A stretch of 64,000 bases of DNA from Tridacna crocea (lineage: Eukaryota; Mollusca; Bivalvia; Cardiida; Cardiidae), in the NCBI GenBank assembly GCA_943736015.1, contig OX031059.1, positions 42,419,159-42,483,158 on the forward strand, read 5' to 3'. Within the stretch, counting starts at the first letter, position 1; every line of letters begins with the position of its first letter. This document shows positions 10,912 through 21,708 of the stretch, piece after piece. The position numbers were made by a program, and so were the translations under genes. The notes under the pieces are model-generated. The model did not search any database. It was not told where the DNA came from and worked only from the letters and a program-made list of their open reading frames with translations.

Positions 10912-11118
10912 GTAACCTGTGTCGGCTAGTCTGAAAGTTTTTATATTTCTTTTTATTTAGGAGATAGCAGATATTTATTGCTGTTTATTTGTGCATTCGA
11001 ATGGGACCTTTCATGTGCACTTTTCGTCATAGTATAGAGTTCACAACGAATTAAGTTGCTGCCTGCCATAAATCCTTAAAGCTAGTAAGCACGAATAAAT
11101 GCTTTTTTTTTTCAAAAA

Positions 11119-11157
11119 GTGCAAATCAAGATCAGACTGCACAGTCTACACTGTCCC
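11119..11157 (+). repeat. Family D core, shortened
   Basis: AAGATCAGACTGCACAGTCT ACACTGTCCC. The right arm is cut so the hairpin is nearly lost. Confidence 0.65.
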
Positions 11158-11342
11158 AATTGTTGAGACTTTTTCGATAAAGAAAAAATTGAAACTGGGT
11201 TTTTTATTTGGTTTGATCTTTATCTTCAATTTTTCATTTTATCTTTCATCAGTTTTATATTGATCATAACTAGTTAATGATACGGCTAGGTATTCAAAGG
11301 GTTCAACTATAATTGCTGATGGTGAAATAAGTCTGAAGGAGT

Positions 11343-12591
11343 AAGGCTGACTATTAAAACTTGTTTACAAAGAATGAATATTTAATATGCAGTTGAGTAT
11401 ACAAGGATTAATGATAAAAATTAAAACATTCATAATACACAATATATTTTGGTCTTGAGAGTCACCTCCAGATAAAATGTTGTGACACATTCTCGAGGGA
11501 GAATGTGTCCCTAAACAGGTAAGAATCTCTCTCCAGCAACTAATATAGACAAGTAACAGAGATAGAGATGGCCAGAGCCATAGAAGCCCGAAGGGGCAGA
11601 GATAGGGGATGGCGGAAGCCATCTAAGAAGCCCGAGGGGGCAGAAACCCAGTAGGGTTTAGATAACTATCAGGCTGGTTATTCGAACTCGGGGGAGTATG
11701 GAATACCTGAAGCAAAAAAGTGGAGCCTGGGGGGTGGGGAGGGAGGCTCAAGTAACCAGTTGCTCACTGAGCTTGGAAAAACATGCAAAGAGTAGCCCGA
11801 GGGGGCTGAGGTAACCATCAGACTGTCCGAGCTCGGGGGAGCCGTAACACCTGCAATACTATTACTGAAGCCCGTGGGAGGGGAGGGGGGGGGCTTTATT
11901 AAGCGTTTGAGAGTGAGGTGGCGGGGGCCACCGAAGCAAAGCCCGCACGGGCTAAGGTAACCATCAGGCTGTTCGAGCTCGGGGGAGCCGTAACAACCTG
12001 AGACACTAAAACTGGAGCCCGGGGAGCTTTAGTAACCACCTACTTATTGAGCGTAGAACAGTGATGTTCTAAAGTGCGAGTGGATGGCGAGGGCCATCAA
12101 TGCCCAAGGGGGGGAGGGTGCTGAAGGTAGGATTAATTGCTGGAGAAGATAATGAAGCATTTTTATGCCTTGAAGATTTCTAACAAATTTTCTATACTTA
12201 ATGTGTATATACAAACAGCATATGTATAGAAAGTTTGGGAGATAAATACCCTATGACTCTCTAAAATAATGAATTATTTGATCATGAAACCAAAGGTGAG
12301 TGGAGGGGATAGTGGTGGTTAGCATAGAACTGAAGTGCTCCAAACGTGATGCAAGACTGAAGGTGCATCTAAAAGAGAGATCACATGATGCCAAATTTAC
12401 TTTCTGATTGGCTAGAAACTTTAACAATCTCTTTGACCAATCCAACCAGTCTCCCATATATCTGATAAAACAAAGATATGATTAACTTGGCTGTTGATTA
12501 GTGTCATATATGGCATGAGGTGCAGTATGGGTATTTCTGGTTATGCAAAGGGGATCTGTGCGGGTAAATTAACAGTAGAATAGTCAGCCTT
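11343..12591. mobile_element. 1.25-kb block bounded by a 13-bp inverted repeat (candidate element Q)
   Basis: AAGGCTGACTATT at 11343-11355 and AATAGTCAGCCTT at 12579-12591 are perfect reverse complements. Beyond these 13 bases the similarity fades. No clean target duplication is visible next to them. The interior holds an AT-rich left part, the GC-rich hairpin array at 11560-12125 and an AT-rich right part. It may be a non-autonomous transposon. A chance 13-bp inverted match in a 64-kb window is not rare. Confidence 0.4.
11560..12125 (+). repeat. GC-rich imperfect repeats of tandem tetraloop hairpins
   Basis: Four units each hold hairpin 1 of the form RTGGC-N4-GCCAY: 11568-11581 (loop CAGA), 11609-11622 (GGAA), 11918-11931 (GGGG) and 12084-12097 (GAGG). 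Each is followed within a few bases by hairpin 2, GCCC-N4-GGGC (loops GAAG, GAGG and GCAC; the fourth is imperfect). Longer shared blocks include GTAACCATCAGGCTGTTCGA, GCTCGGGGGAGCCGTAAC and GAGCCCGGGGAGCTTTAGTA. The GC content is far above the surroundings. No protein frame is shared by the units. Function unknown. Confidence 0.7.
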
Positions 12592-12756
12592 GAAATTATA
12601 TCTCAATACAAACTAAATTATGTATTTCTTACACAATTAAAATTATAAAGGTAAAACCCTAATTCTTTTAAGTAAGTTAGATAAGAATTCCAAGTCGACA
12701 GTAAAAATCCAGAATAAAGCTACTTTAAAAGTGTTTTTTGAGAACAGTATCCCGTT

Positions 12757-12865
12757 TCCGGACAGTATAGTTCAAAGATCAGACAGCAAGTTCTGTGCAC
12801 TCTGATCTTGATCTACAATGTCAGCAGAAAGGTGAGTGAGTTGTTCTCAGCAGATTAAGGGTTAA
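12757..12865 (+). mobile_element. Family D MITE, right part
   Basis: TCCGGACAGTATAGTTCAAA GATCAGACAG and its mirror CTGATCTTGATCTACAATGTC, followed by CAGCAGATTAAGGGTTAA. The left end (around 12650) is unclear. Confidence 0.7.
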
Positions 12866-12884
12866 AAATTGATCACATGTCGGA

Positions 12885-13112
12885 TTAACCCTGTACCGCA
12901 GGACAAAGTTTTAGTTTTGTCTAAATTGAAAGCATTTGCAGATGAAAATTTCAGTGTGACTCAAATGCTTTAATTTTTTGTGGTAGGGTAGAAAACAATG
13001 TGGGAAAAGGAGAAAATGCTGGTTGCCAGCATTTTCTCCTTTTCCCACAATGTTTTCAAAAGAGTTCTTTCCCGGGGTTGTTAAAAGTCGGCATTGTGTG
13101 GTAAAGGGTTAC
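12885..13112 (+). mobile_element. Family A MITE, full length
   Basis: TTAA at the left, TTAC at the right. Core TGCTGGTTGCCAGCA, with a long perfect outer palindrome. Confidence 0.88.
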
Positions 13113-13265
13113 ATAGCTCGATCCTATGAGTAACAAAAAAAATAATAAAATGTTCAATTTCGAAAAAAGGATAAACTCAGGTTCAAAAAATTTCGATTAC
13201 ACCTCTCCTTTTTTTGTTTATGAGAACAGTTCACATGCACACCCATACTGAAAGAAAATCCTCAG

Positions 13266-13328
13266 AAAGTGTGGATAACAGATCAGACAGCAGATTCTGT
13301 ACAGACTGATCTTTGATCTACACTAACC
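13266..13328 (+). repeat. Family D core
   Basis: AAGTGTGGATAACAGATCAG ACAGCAGATTCTGTACAGAC and GATCTTTGATCTACACT. Diverged hairpin. Confidence 0.65.
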
Positions 13329-13486
13329 CCAAAAGGAAAGAGCATTACCCTTGGTGCTGAAAAGGTGACCTTTTATTTCTACAAGTCAAATATTTACAAC
13401 AGAAAATTTCTTATCCCGGCAACATATGAGCCGGAGAAATGGCGAGGTCTTTACAAGCTCTGCAAGGTGCTTTGCATATGGATTTT

Positions 13487-13640
13487 AACACGCCAAAATG
13501 GGCATTTGGATATTTGCGTAAAGTGTCGTCTCAGATCAGCCTGCACAGTCCGCCAGCATTTTCTCCTTTTCCCACATTGTTTTCAAAAGTATTCCTCCCT
13601 CGAGTCCTAAAAAACCAGGGATTGTTTGGTAAAAGGTTAA
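13487..13640 (+). mobile_element. Chimera: left half of family C joined to right half of family A
   Basis: Up to about 13552 the sequence is the left arm of a C hairpin (GGATATTTGCGTAAAGTGTC, AGATCAGCCTGCACAGTCCGC). From CAGCATTTTCTCCTTTTCCC onward it is the right arm and end of an A copy, finishing GTTTGGTAAAAGGTTAA. Both partners are cut at the centre of their palindrome. Confidence 0.8.
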
Positions 13641-13661
13641 CTCTTTAGAAGGGGAATTCAT

Positions 13662-13904
13662 TTAACCCTTTACAAAAGGAGTACGTGTCTAAACGAATCT
13701 GGGGACACAAGCCCCTGACAACACTAACGGAAAGGAAAAAAATACGCTGGTAACCAGCATTTTCTCCTTTTCCAACAAAGTTTTCTCCCTATTCAATGAC
13801 AAATTTTATGCAGGCAGTTTGAGAAATAATAAAACTGTCGTTTGTAAATGGTTCTATAAAAGTTTGTTAGAATTGAAAAAAATTGTAGTCTGGTAATGGA
13901 TTAA
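13662..13904 (-). mobile_element. Family A MITE, diverged
   Basis: TTAA on both sides. Core GCTGGTAACCAGC is retained but the left outer arm is strongly changed. Confidence 0.75.
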
Positions 13905-14089
13905 GTGTGTCACACTTGATTTCCATTGTGACAATTATTTGAATAACATCACGTTTTCAAGATTCATCATCGTATGTACTTTGAACTTGATGTAATTACT
14001 TTTCCAGAATTTTTTTTTTTATTCGTATCATACCATAACTGACCATTGATAATCATAGTGTGTAAAGCGAACAATCAGATCAGCCGGCA

Positions 14090-14232
14090 CAATTGTGCTT
14101 TTTCTCTTTTTACCACAACGCTTCTACTATTTAAACGACAAACCCATTCATTTGAACAACATTTATTTTCTTGTCTGCAAACACTGTTTATATGAACGAG
14201 TGTGAAATCTTGTGTTCTGGTAGAGGGTTATT
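14090..14232 (-). repeat. Family A MITE remnant, one half
   Basis: TTTTTCTCTTTTTACCACAA, then CTTGTCTGCAAACACTG and CTGGTAGAGGGTTA follow the order of the distal half of a minus-oriented A copy. Confidence 0.55.
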
Positions 14233-14251
14233 TATTACCCATCGTTCACAG

Positions 14252-14454
14252 TTAACCCTTATCCTGTTTTATAACTAAAATAAAATATTCAATTTTATAG
14301 TAAAAATCCAAAATATTGCTATTTCTAAGTCAATATTTTTAAAAAATATCTTCTTATCGGAGAGTGTATATCTAAGATCAGACTGCACATTCCGTGATCT
14401 TGATCTACACTTTCTGCAAAAGATCAGTGAGTCCACTTAGCAGCCTGGGGTTAA
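14252..14454 (+). mobile_element. Family D MITE, full length (family description)
   Basis: A 203-bp element bounded by TTAA on both sides, starting AACCCTTATCCTG and ending TTAGCAGCCTGGGGTTAA. Internal order: AT-rich left part (ATAGTAAAAATCCAAAATAT), then the hairpin core GATCAGACTGCACA...GATCTTGATCTACAC, then a short right part. It has no coding capacity. The TTAA ends suggest the same kind of target choice as family A. Confidence 0.82.
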
Positions 14455-14539
14455 AGGGGTTATTTCGATCGACGTCCAGAACGGCTGTCATTTTTTTACC
14501 CCTTTTAAGAAACGTAGGCGAAAACAACGGCTTTTTGGA

Positions 14540-14601
14540 TACGGCATAGATTAAGATCTGACTGCACAGAATATGTATTTTGATCTTGAATCCATCCCTC
14601 C
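14540..14601 (+). repeat. Family D core, diverged
   Basis: ACGGCATAGATTAAGATCTG ACTGCACAGAATATG and TTTTGATCTTGAATCCAT. Confidence 0.6.
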
Positions 14602-14800
14602 GCTTTTTTGGCAAGGCTATAGGCTAAAATTTTTTCCGAGTTTCATTGTATTATACTGGTATTTCTAGCCGTAGTTTGATTGTGTGGCGCAGAGAAAGTT
14701 AATAAAAATCTTGGTCTTCGATCTCGTTTAGTATAAAACGTGGCTGTTTACCCTGAAAACTTAGAAAAAAAGAAAACTACATGTATTGCTGTTTTTTCTG

Positions 14801-14863
14801 ATAGTGTACATGGAGATCAGACAGCACACGATGATCATAATTTACACTTTTTGGTACTGTATT
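14801..14863 (+). repeat. Family D core, diverged
   Basis: GATAGTGTACATGGAGATCA GACAGCACACGATGATCA and ATTTACACTTTTTGG. Confidence 0.55.
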
Positions 14864-15300
14864 TGATTGGAAAAACTTTCAAGCCTAAGTGGCGTTGAAA
14901 ATGCATTAGTAGTTTTGGCCGAATGGCAGTTTTTCATTCATCTATAACTTTAAGGGTTAGTACAAATGCCAACGTACAAATCGATCGTGTCCACGTCTGT
15001 TAATATGTATACATGTCACAGCTGATATTGAGGAAGAATTTCATTATACGCTAAGTTGTCCGTATAATGTTCAATCCGTCGCCATAATTATCAGATCCAT
15101 AAGGAGCCCAGATTCTGATAAGAAAATTGAGCGCTTGGAAACCCTTTCCCACAATCCTTGCCACACAGATCTGATACAAAAAAATGATATTTTCCGTATC
15201 TTTCAAATATTTTCTATCATATCACTTGCAGTGGCTCTATTGACCTATGATTTCCATTTTATCGTAGTTAATTCAAGTACTGCAAAAGACTGTGTAAAAT

Positions 15301-15528
15301 GTAACCCCTTCCCAAATGACAAATTTTAGACTGTCCCAAACTCAAAGTGTTTCCAGGTGACAATTTTTAATTTGATAAGAATGACATAAAGTTTCCCGAT
15401 AGGCTAGAAAACACTGTGGGAAAAGGAGAAATTGCTCGTTACGAGCAATTTCTTCTTTACCGACAGTGTTTTCTAAAGACTTGGACCGCAGACACGTAAA
15501 AACAAGGGCTTGTTTTGGAAAGCGTTAA
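15301..15528 (+). mobile_element. Family A MITE, core type 2
   Basis: Begins TAACCCCTTCCCAAATGAC and ends TTTTGGAAAGCGTTAA. Core TTGCTCGTTACGAGCAA. Confidence 0.82.
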
Positions 15529-17511
15529 TTAATCAAGCACCTAATTTTTAGACAGGGAAAAAGCTAATAATACCGTCAGCAGTTTTTTTTTTTCACACCG
15601 AACAACTACCCACTTTTTAAAACACTTTATTACAGAAGGATAGATTATTTCAATATTTTCATTACAATGTATACCATGAAATAAAAGTCATCCTGATTAT
15701 TTATATCTTACAAGATTTTCATACATCTTCCCCTGTTGTAGGTTTTTTTTTTATAACAAAAGGCAATGAGCCATAGAATTCATCGAAAATAAATTGCATT
15801 TTGAAACAGATTAGTGTACAAATTTGCCTCATTTAACAGAAATTTAACATTTAATCTTAAACAGCTCAGTGAGTTCACCTACTTTAACAAATGCGAGAAT
15901 TTTTAGGCTATAATAAATGTAACAAAACATAGTTCCTTATTTCATAATCACGGGCTTTTTTTTTCGGCCTACCTGTAACCAGTGCTTTTAACCTACTCTT
16001 TGGCATATGCCGAGGGAATACATATACATGTTGTAATTTTCGAATTTAAAGATATAGCAAATTCATTATACGGCCATACTTGCGGAACCATTCATGACAC
16101 TAGCGTTGCTACATCAAATCGAAACCTCAAGGCTGTCATAAGCACTTTAAATAGCAAATTAATTTATAATCAGTTGATTCTTTTCTTTTTAATATTTTTA
16201 GCTTTTACCCATTGTAGTCTATGACTGCACTGTCTACTGGTGTGTTCAAAGATCGTTTTCAGAAGCAACAGTTCCTGTTTCAACAAAAATATAGCTTGAT
16301 ATCTAATCTTGAAAAATTTTAACTCTTTTAAATATTCAGTTTACAACAATATGAGAAATCAACAAGAAATAAAGACAAATAATGGTGTGGTTACTTTTCA
16401 GTATTTATCTTCATACTAAGCCGCAGAGTTTCGATATCATATTGCATATTTCGGCCTTGTGAATTAACCTGTGTTCGAACATAATTTTTTTACTATTTAA
16501 AAGACAGAAATCACCTCTTAAGCTACACAGAACTGGTGATGATAAAATTCTTACAATTTGGTCGAGTCTGTATGCCGTCCCTTGTTTATAGACTTAAGTG
16601 ACTACCGTAGACTCATTTCTCTGATATGTAGATCATGAACAATATTACATATAACACTATCGATTACACAAGATCGTATTCGAATGAGTAACGACGTCAT
16701 ATCTGGTTTTATAAAATAGAAATTGAAAGCTATTGAAAGCTACCATCCCCTTATTTCAACGTCAAAATGTACCCTTTAACTAAATGTAACGGTCTAGCAT
16801 CTATACAATGACATGTATTTTCAAATCAAATGACTGAAAATTGGCACCAGCTGTATCACATTACAATCAATTTTTAAATGAATCCTGGCAAAGTCACATG
16901 ATCCAATTTCAAAATGGCTAACGGATAGTGATGTAGAACAAGGTCGGTTGTCCTTCAAACATTTGAATGGACTTACACTAAGTGAATGATGAAAATTTAA
17001 GATTATTTTGAAATCGGTTCTACAGGTACTCCGTTACAGTATTGGCATTTTTTCTTGGTCGAACTGTAATTCCATGACCCAACGATCCGCAAGGCTTCAA
17101 TTGTAATGAGTACCAGTTCAGGGTATTGCAAAACATGCTACCGTAAATCTGATTATCTATTTCCGTATACGGCACCGAAAATATCCGAACACTAACACAC
17201 TTTTTTGTTCGTACTTTGTTTAGTTCGGATAAAAACTCATGTCTCTTGCGCCAAGAACTTAATAGATTTTACTGTACCTGTAAATAAACGTATCTTTAAA
17301 TGTTTCGATGCGATTTCGATTATTTGCAAAAAAAAGGTCATAACAACATTCTCTTATAAAATAACTTTATAGCAGGATAATAAATTATTATACAGCTGTA
17401 CATGTAGATGTACAAAGCTTTTTGGGGGTCTTTTTTTCTGAAGTAATTGAGTATTTTTTGTCTTTCTCGTTCATGAAGCATGAAACAAATTGTAAAGAGG
17501 ATATTTGTTGT
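15529..17511. other. 2-kb stretch with no gene or known repeat seen
   Basis: The longest interval free of the recognised families. It is AT-rich with several homopolymer T and A runs. The frames found are short and lack any recognisable domain. Confidence 0.5.
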
Positions 17512-17904
17512 TGTTTTTTTCGGTGAAACATCGAAATTTATTTCATCGCGTGATCATCATCGGTCATATTGTCACGAGTGGCGTACAAAGAAAACAACAA
17601 ATACTCTACTTATTTCATGCTTTTAACCCTTTCTGGGAGGAGCTTTATCAAAATCCAGTACACTTCTTTTCAATTATTCCCCGTGGAGCACCCCCTCCGC
17701 ATAACAACGCATTACAAAATCACGTCAAGTGCGAAAATTGTAAGGTAAATGACGTCAAATCCCCATCTCTATCGTGAGTCGCGCGCATTTTAACTAGGTA
17801 TATAGAATATGAAAATCGGCATTTTCACTAGTCGTACCCGTGGAATATCGATAAATATTTTCACCGCTATTTCTCGGTATCCTACCGGAAAGCATCAAAT
17901 GAAT
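17512..17904 (-). mobile_element. Family E element
   Basis: Read on the minus strand: ATGCTTTCCGGTAGGATACC, CACTAGTGAAAATGCCGATT, TTGACGTCATTTACCTTACA, GAGGGGGTGCTCCACGG, AAAGCTCCTCCCAGAAAGGG, then a foldback TTTATTTCGATGTTTCACCG. The AAAGCTCCTCC and TGACGTCA blocks are shared with copies at 19149, 23110, 25260 and 41459. Terminal parts carry TTTATTTCAT in both orientations. Non-coding. Confidence 0.82.
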
Positions 17905-18177
17905 ACATGTATTCGATTATCGTATAACCCTGCGACTGCTTAGCGTGGCATTTGAACTTGAAACTATCATCTGCACTGTCGGACTATGGTAATCTCAACA
18001 TGAAGAAAAAAGCTTTAACCAGAGGCAGTCTGGTCCGTAGTAGCTGCATGGTAAATTCAAGTTATCTTGCAGTTTGGACCTTCATTATACAATCTTGTGT
18101 TTTAATGACCTGGAAGAAGACAACCTTTGACAACATGGCAAAGTAAGAAATGGTGATAATTAACTTCTCTTTTTCTA

Positions 18178-18250
18178 CGAATTCTGCAAATGTTTTTTGT
18201 ATTGGACAAGTCAAAAACTCTTTCCTTTGGGAGCAGTGAAGGGTTTATCA
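18178..18250 (-). repeat. Family A MITE remnant
   Basis: TTCTGCAAATGTTTTTTGTA TTGGACAAGTC resembles the TCTGCAAATGCTTTCAATTTGG part of A. Confidence 0.45.
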
Positions 18251-18409
18251 TGAAACGCATGACTTGAAATGCACTGCTCGTTTTTTTCTTTTTTTTTCCT
18301 TTTCAATTTTCAGTCACGATTTTTGCTCATTTCACTTTCACATCCTGTATACTAAACTGTTTTAGATATTTTCGAATTATTTATCCAATAGCATCTCAAT
18401 CATCATCAT

Positions 18410-18541
18410 TATCATAATCATCATCATCATCATCATCATCACCACCACTCAAAAATGCTGTGCCCTTGACAACTCTGTCTCTTTCTGTCTGTCTGTCTGT
18501 CTGTCTGTCTCTTTGTCTTTGTCTTTGTCTATGTCTCTGCT

Positions 18542-18576
<35 letters not shown>
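18410..18576. repeat. Compound microsatellite (ATC)n, (TCTG)n, (CTTTGT)n, (CT)n
   Basis: ATCATC repeats at about 18411-18442, then TCTGTCTG at 18483-18508, CTTTGT units to about 18530, and CT repeats to 18576. The long reading frame across it is a low-complexity artefact. Confidence 0.92.
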
Positions 18577-18580
<4 letters not shown>

Positions 18581-18835
18581 TTTTCTTACATGATCACCCT
18601 TATAATAAATCGTTCATTTGTAATGTGATCATCGATGCTTTACGACACCAATTAAGCAATAAACATTTGGGTTATAAAGTTTAAATTACACGTCGTTAAG
18701 TATACATAATTGAATGTCTGTTCTCGATTTATAGCAGCCATTTTCAGCAGTATATAACGTTACTATGGCCATAAAATTTATTACAATGCGAGGCGCAAGT
18801 GAGGATAACGTTCGAATGACGGGAAGCAAAGGATA

Positions 18836-18893
18836 TTGACCCAGGCCAGCCTGCACGGATTTAGCAGGCCGATCCTGGTCGATACTGTTTTCA
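18836..18893. repeat. Short hairpin (family F type)
   Basis: GACCCAGGCCAGCCTGCACG faces CAGGCCGATCCTGGTC. It resembles the GC-rich arms at 22417-22482 and 30496-30573. Confidence 0.6.
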
Positions 18894-19148
18894 GATGCAG
18901 GAGCAACGAACCCCGTTTTCAAGGGGCATCGATTAAATATATGTTTAATACTTATACTGATGTAATAAGCCATGTTAATATTACGTTTTAGTCAGCAAGG
19001 CTCCAAGGTCAAGGTCAAAACTTGGGCTATAAAGTTGACTGACATGTTTCCATTCAAAATGACTCCTCGAGCATAGAATTTCATTTCATCGAAGTTAGTT
19101 GTTTCAAACTTATATAGAGTGGCCTCATGGTCCGATCGAAGAAGCGTG

Positions 19149-19568
19149 TTTATCTCATGCTTTCTGGTAGGATATCGCGAAACTTTAGTAGCAGTGATAA
19201 TATTTTTCGATCTTACACAGGAACCACCAGTGAAAATACCAATGTTCTCATTGGCTAGGTTAATTGCGCGTGCCTCACAATTAGCCATGGAAATATGACG
19301 TCATTTACCTTACATTTCTCGCGCTTAACGTAATATTGTCATGCATTGCTATGCGGGAGGGGCACGCCACGGAGAATAACGGAAAAGAACTGTACTGGAT
19401 TTTGATAAAGCTCCTCCCAGGAAGGGTTAAAAGCATGAAATAAATAGATTTGTTTTTCTGTAAAAGATGGAAATTTATTTCATCTCGTGAACACCATCGG
19501 TAAGATTTTCACGAGTGGCTGCCGACTCGATGAAATAAATTTCGATCTTTCACCGAAAAAAAAAAACA
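19149..19568 (+). mobile_element. Family E element
   Basis: TTTATCTCATGCTTTCTGGT, then ATATGACGTCATTTACC at about 19293, GCTCCTCCCAGGAAGGG, then the foldback with TTTATTTCATCTCGTGAACA and its mirror. Confidence 0.85.
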
Positions 19569-19786
19569 CCAAATATCCTCTCTTTTCATACGTTTTTAGG
19601 GCAATGCAATAAGAGATTATCGAATTCTAGTTATTTATAGTATATCACCGAGTGCTTACCATTGTTCTGTTCGTATGCACAGTATACTTCTTTATAGAGC
19701 TTCCGAAATACGAGACATGCAAATCTACTATTAACATAATGAGTTGATTCATTACCTCCTTCACGAAGCATTTTGTGTCGTGACGC

Positions 19787-19868
19787 AGACCACTTTTGAA
19801 AACAATACGACAAAAGAAGAAATTGCTCGTCACGAGCAATTTCTTCTTTTGTCATATTATTTTCAAAT
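19787..19868. repeat. Isolated palindrome of family A, core type 3
   Basis: TTTTGAAAACAATACGACAA AAGAAGAAATTGCTCGTCAC and the mirror arm. The hairpin stands without the usual A flanks. The core is TTGCTCGTCACGAGCAA, as at 32859-33087. Confidence 0.75.
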
Positions 19869-20119
19869 ACAGTACATTCATCTTATCAAATATCAGTGTA
19901 TGTTGGGTAACAATATTTTACATCTATTTTTCAAATGCCGTCTACTGCAAATTTGTTACGGGAAGTCATGGTTGCAAAATCATACGAGAGGTTTCGTGAG
20001 AAAGGTCTATTTGTGCAGTGGAACGCTGGGTTGGATTTCAACCGAGCAAATGAAATGATCTTTATCTACATTGCGCTAAACTCTTTACCACTCGATGAAC
20101 ATTTGAGGCTAGTCTACAT

Positions 20120-20348
20120 TTAACCCATTACCACACAATCCCTACTTTTGACGCCCCTGAGAAAGAAGCCTTTTGAAAACACTGTGGGAAAATGAGAAAA
20201 TGCTGGTAACCAGCATTTTCTCCTTTTCCCACAGTGTTTTATACCCTTCCCAGAACAAATTTAAATTTTTCAGTCACCTTTATTTTGTCGTCTGCAAATG
20301 CTCTCAATTTGGACCAGTCTAAAATTTTCTTGTGTGGTAAAGAGTTAA
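20120..20348 (-). mobile_element. Family A MITE, full length
   Basis: 229 bp, TTAA on both sides, type 1 core. Both outer arms show the CACTGTGGG / CCCACAGTG variant. Confidence 0.92.
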
Positions 20349-20485
20349 AGAATTGTGGGACAGAAATTATGAAACACTGCTCTTGAAATCATGCGGCTGT
20401 CTTTGTTTTTGTGGGCAAAGAGAAAATGCTGGTCACCCTGTTTTTTCTTACAATGGTTTTAGAAGCTTTCTTTCGTCAAAATAGC
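20349..20485 (-). repeat. Family A MITE, partial and diverged
   Basis: GAGAAAATGCTGGTCACC, then TTTTTTCTTACAATGGTTTT and AGAAGCTTTCTTTCG keep the order of an A core and flank. Confidence 0.5.
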
Positions 20486-20688
20486 TTAACCTTTACCACA
20501 CAATCTCGAGTTGGAGGAAACATAGCAGGAAAGGGAAACAAATGCTGCTAACCAGAATTTTCTCCTTTGCCCACAATATTTTCTACCCTATCAGAAGATT
20601 TTAATATGTTTGTACCAATTTTCAGTTGATTGTCTGCAGATGCTTTAAGTTTGGAGTAATTCAATATTTATCTTGTTTGAAAGAGTAA
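20486..20688 (-). mobile_element. Family A MITE, diverged
   Basis: TTAACCTTTACCACACAATC at the left and TTGAAAGAGTAA at the right. Core TGCTGCTAACCAGAA is no longer a good palindrome. Confidence 0.75.
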
Positions 20689-21003
20689 AAACACGAGATA
20701 TTTCAGGAAAGGATGAAATTTGCATCGCAGAAAAATCAATGACTGCAACAATGGTCTCCCTATTTTTATGTACATGGTTACTCTTATATTACGTATGTAG
20801 GATCGTGTGACCTACTTAAGCCCGGTAATTTGCAACAAAGAGCAATTGACACGACCAAGACAAATGTAAAAACGGACCGAGACATCCAACAATTCAATAA
20901 CAAATATTAAGTCCTAGCTGATCTACCTAGACACAGCAATCCGGACCGGCCCAGCCTAATTTCATTTGCTTTCTCTAAGGCAATGTACTTATGCTAGAGT
21001 AAT

Positions 21004-21200
21004 ATGGGCCTGTATTCATCAACCATTCTTGAGAATATCCTCAGTCTTATTCTCCAAGGTTTTCTATATTTGTAAGTAACACAACTTCTGATTGGCTAAA
21101 CCATTCGGTTTAGCCAATCAGAAGTTGTGTTACGTACAACTGTAGAAAAATCTGAAGAATAAAATAAACATTCTTAAGAATGGTTGGTGAATACAAGCCC
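21004..21200. mobile_element. Foldback MITE (family G)
   Basis: Arms from CCTGTATTCATCAACCATTC to the centre AACTTCTGATTGGCTAAACC and back to TGGTTGGTGAATACAAGCCC. The loop-proximal arms are perfect. Confidence 0.9.
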
Positions 21201-21227
21201 TGCTGTTTTATCTTTTGGATGACAAGG

Positions 21228-21500
21228 CCCAATAGCTCAGGTGGTTTAGCATGAGATTTGTTAAGGTCAAGTCTCGAGCCACTTGAGAAAATGGGTTTGA
21301 TCCCTAGGGCTGGCCAGCTAAAATTACTAAGAAATCTTTCGAATGAGACCTCAGACCAAGGTGTCACGTGACACTGCTATACACTGAGGACATTAAAGAG
21401 TCAGGCGTTACTTAGGATGAGTTTCGTCCTGTATCTTGCATTACAAGTCTTCCAGGGCGTCGCCCATATGGGCAACCAGTGACGACAAGAAGGAGATAAT
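21228..21500 (+). mobile_element. tRNA-derived SINE with conserved body
   Basis: AATAGCTCAGGTGGTTTAGC is a good A box and TGGGTTTGATCCC a B box with one change. The body has CTTTCGAATGAGACCTCAGA and GGGCGTCGCCCATATGGGCA ACCAGTGACGACAA. It is closer to a tRNA at its head than the copy at 2730-3040. Confidence 0.85.
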
Positions 21501-21663
21501 CTTTCAGTTTTGGATTGACCTAAGACATCATCATTGTCAGTGACCTATTTTCTGATTCCAAAACTACTGAGACAAGCGACATAAAATTAGGCAAACGGAG
21601 AAACGGGTAAAAATAGATTTCTCATTTACCAAATATTTAAACAAAAACAATATGCGCAAAAAA

Positions 21664-21708
21664 TGGGATCTGATCGTACAGTCTGTTCTTGGATCTACAC
21701 TGTCAGAT
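21664..21708 (+). repeat. Family D core, shortened
   Basis: GGGATCTGATCGTACAGTCT GTTCTTGGATCTACACTGTC. Confidence 0.55.

Noticed and set aside
18460-18684. Leu/Ser/Cys-rich frame
   Set aside because: Produced by CT and TCTG microsatellites.
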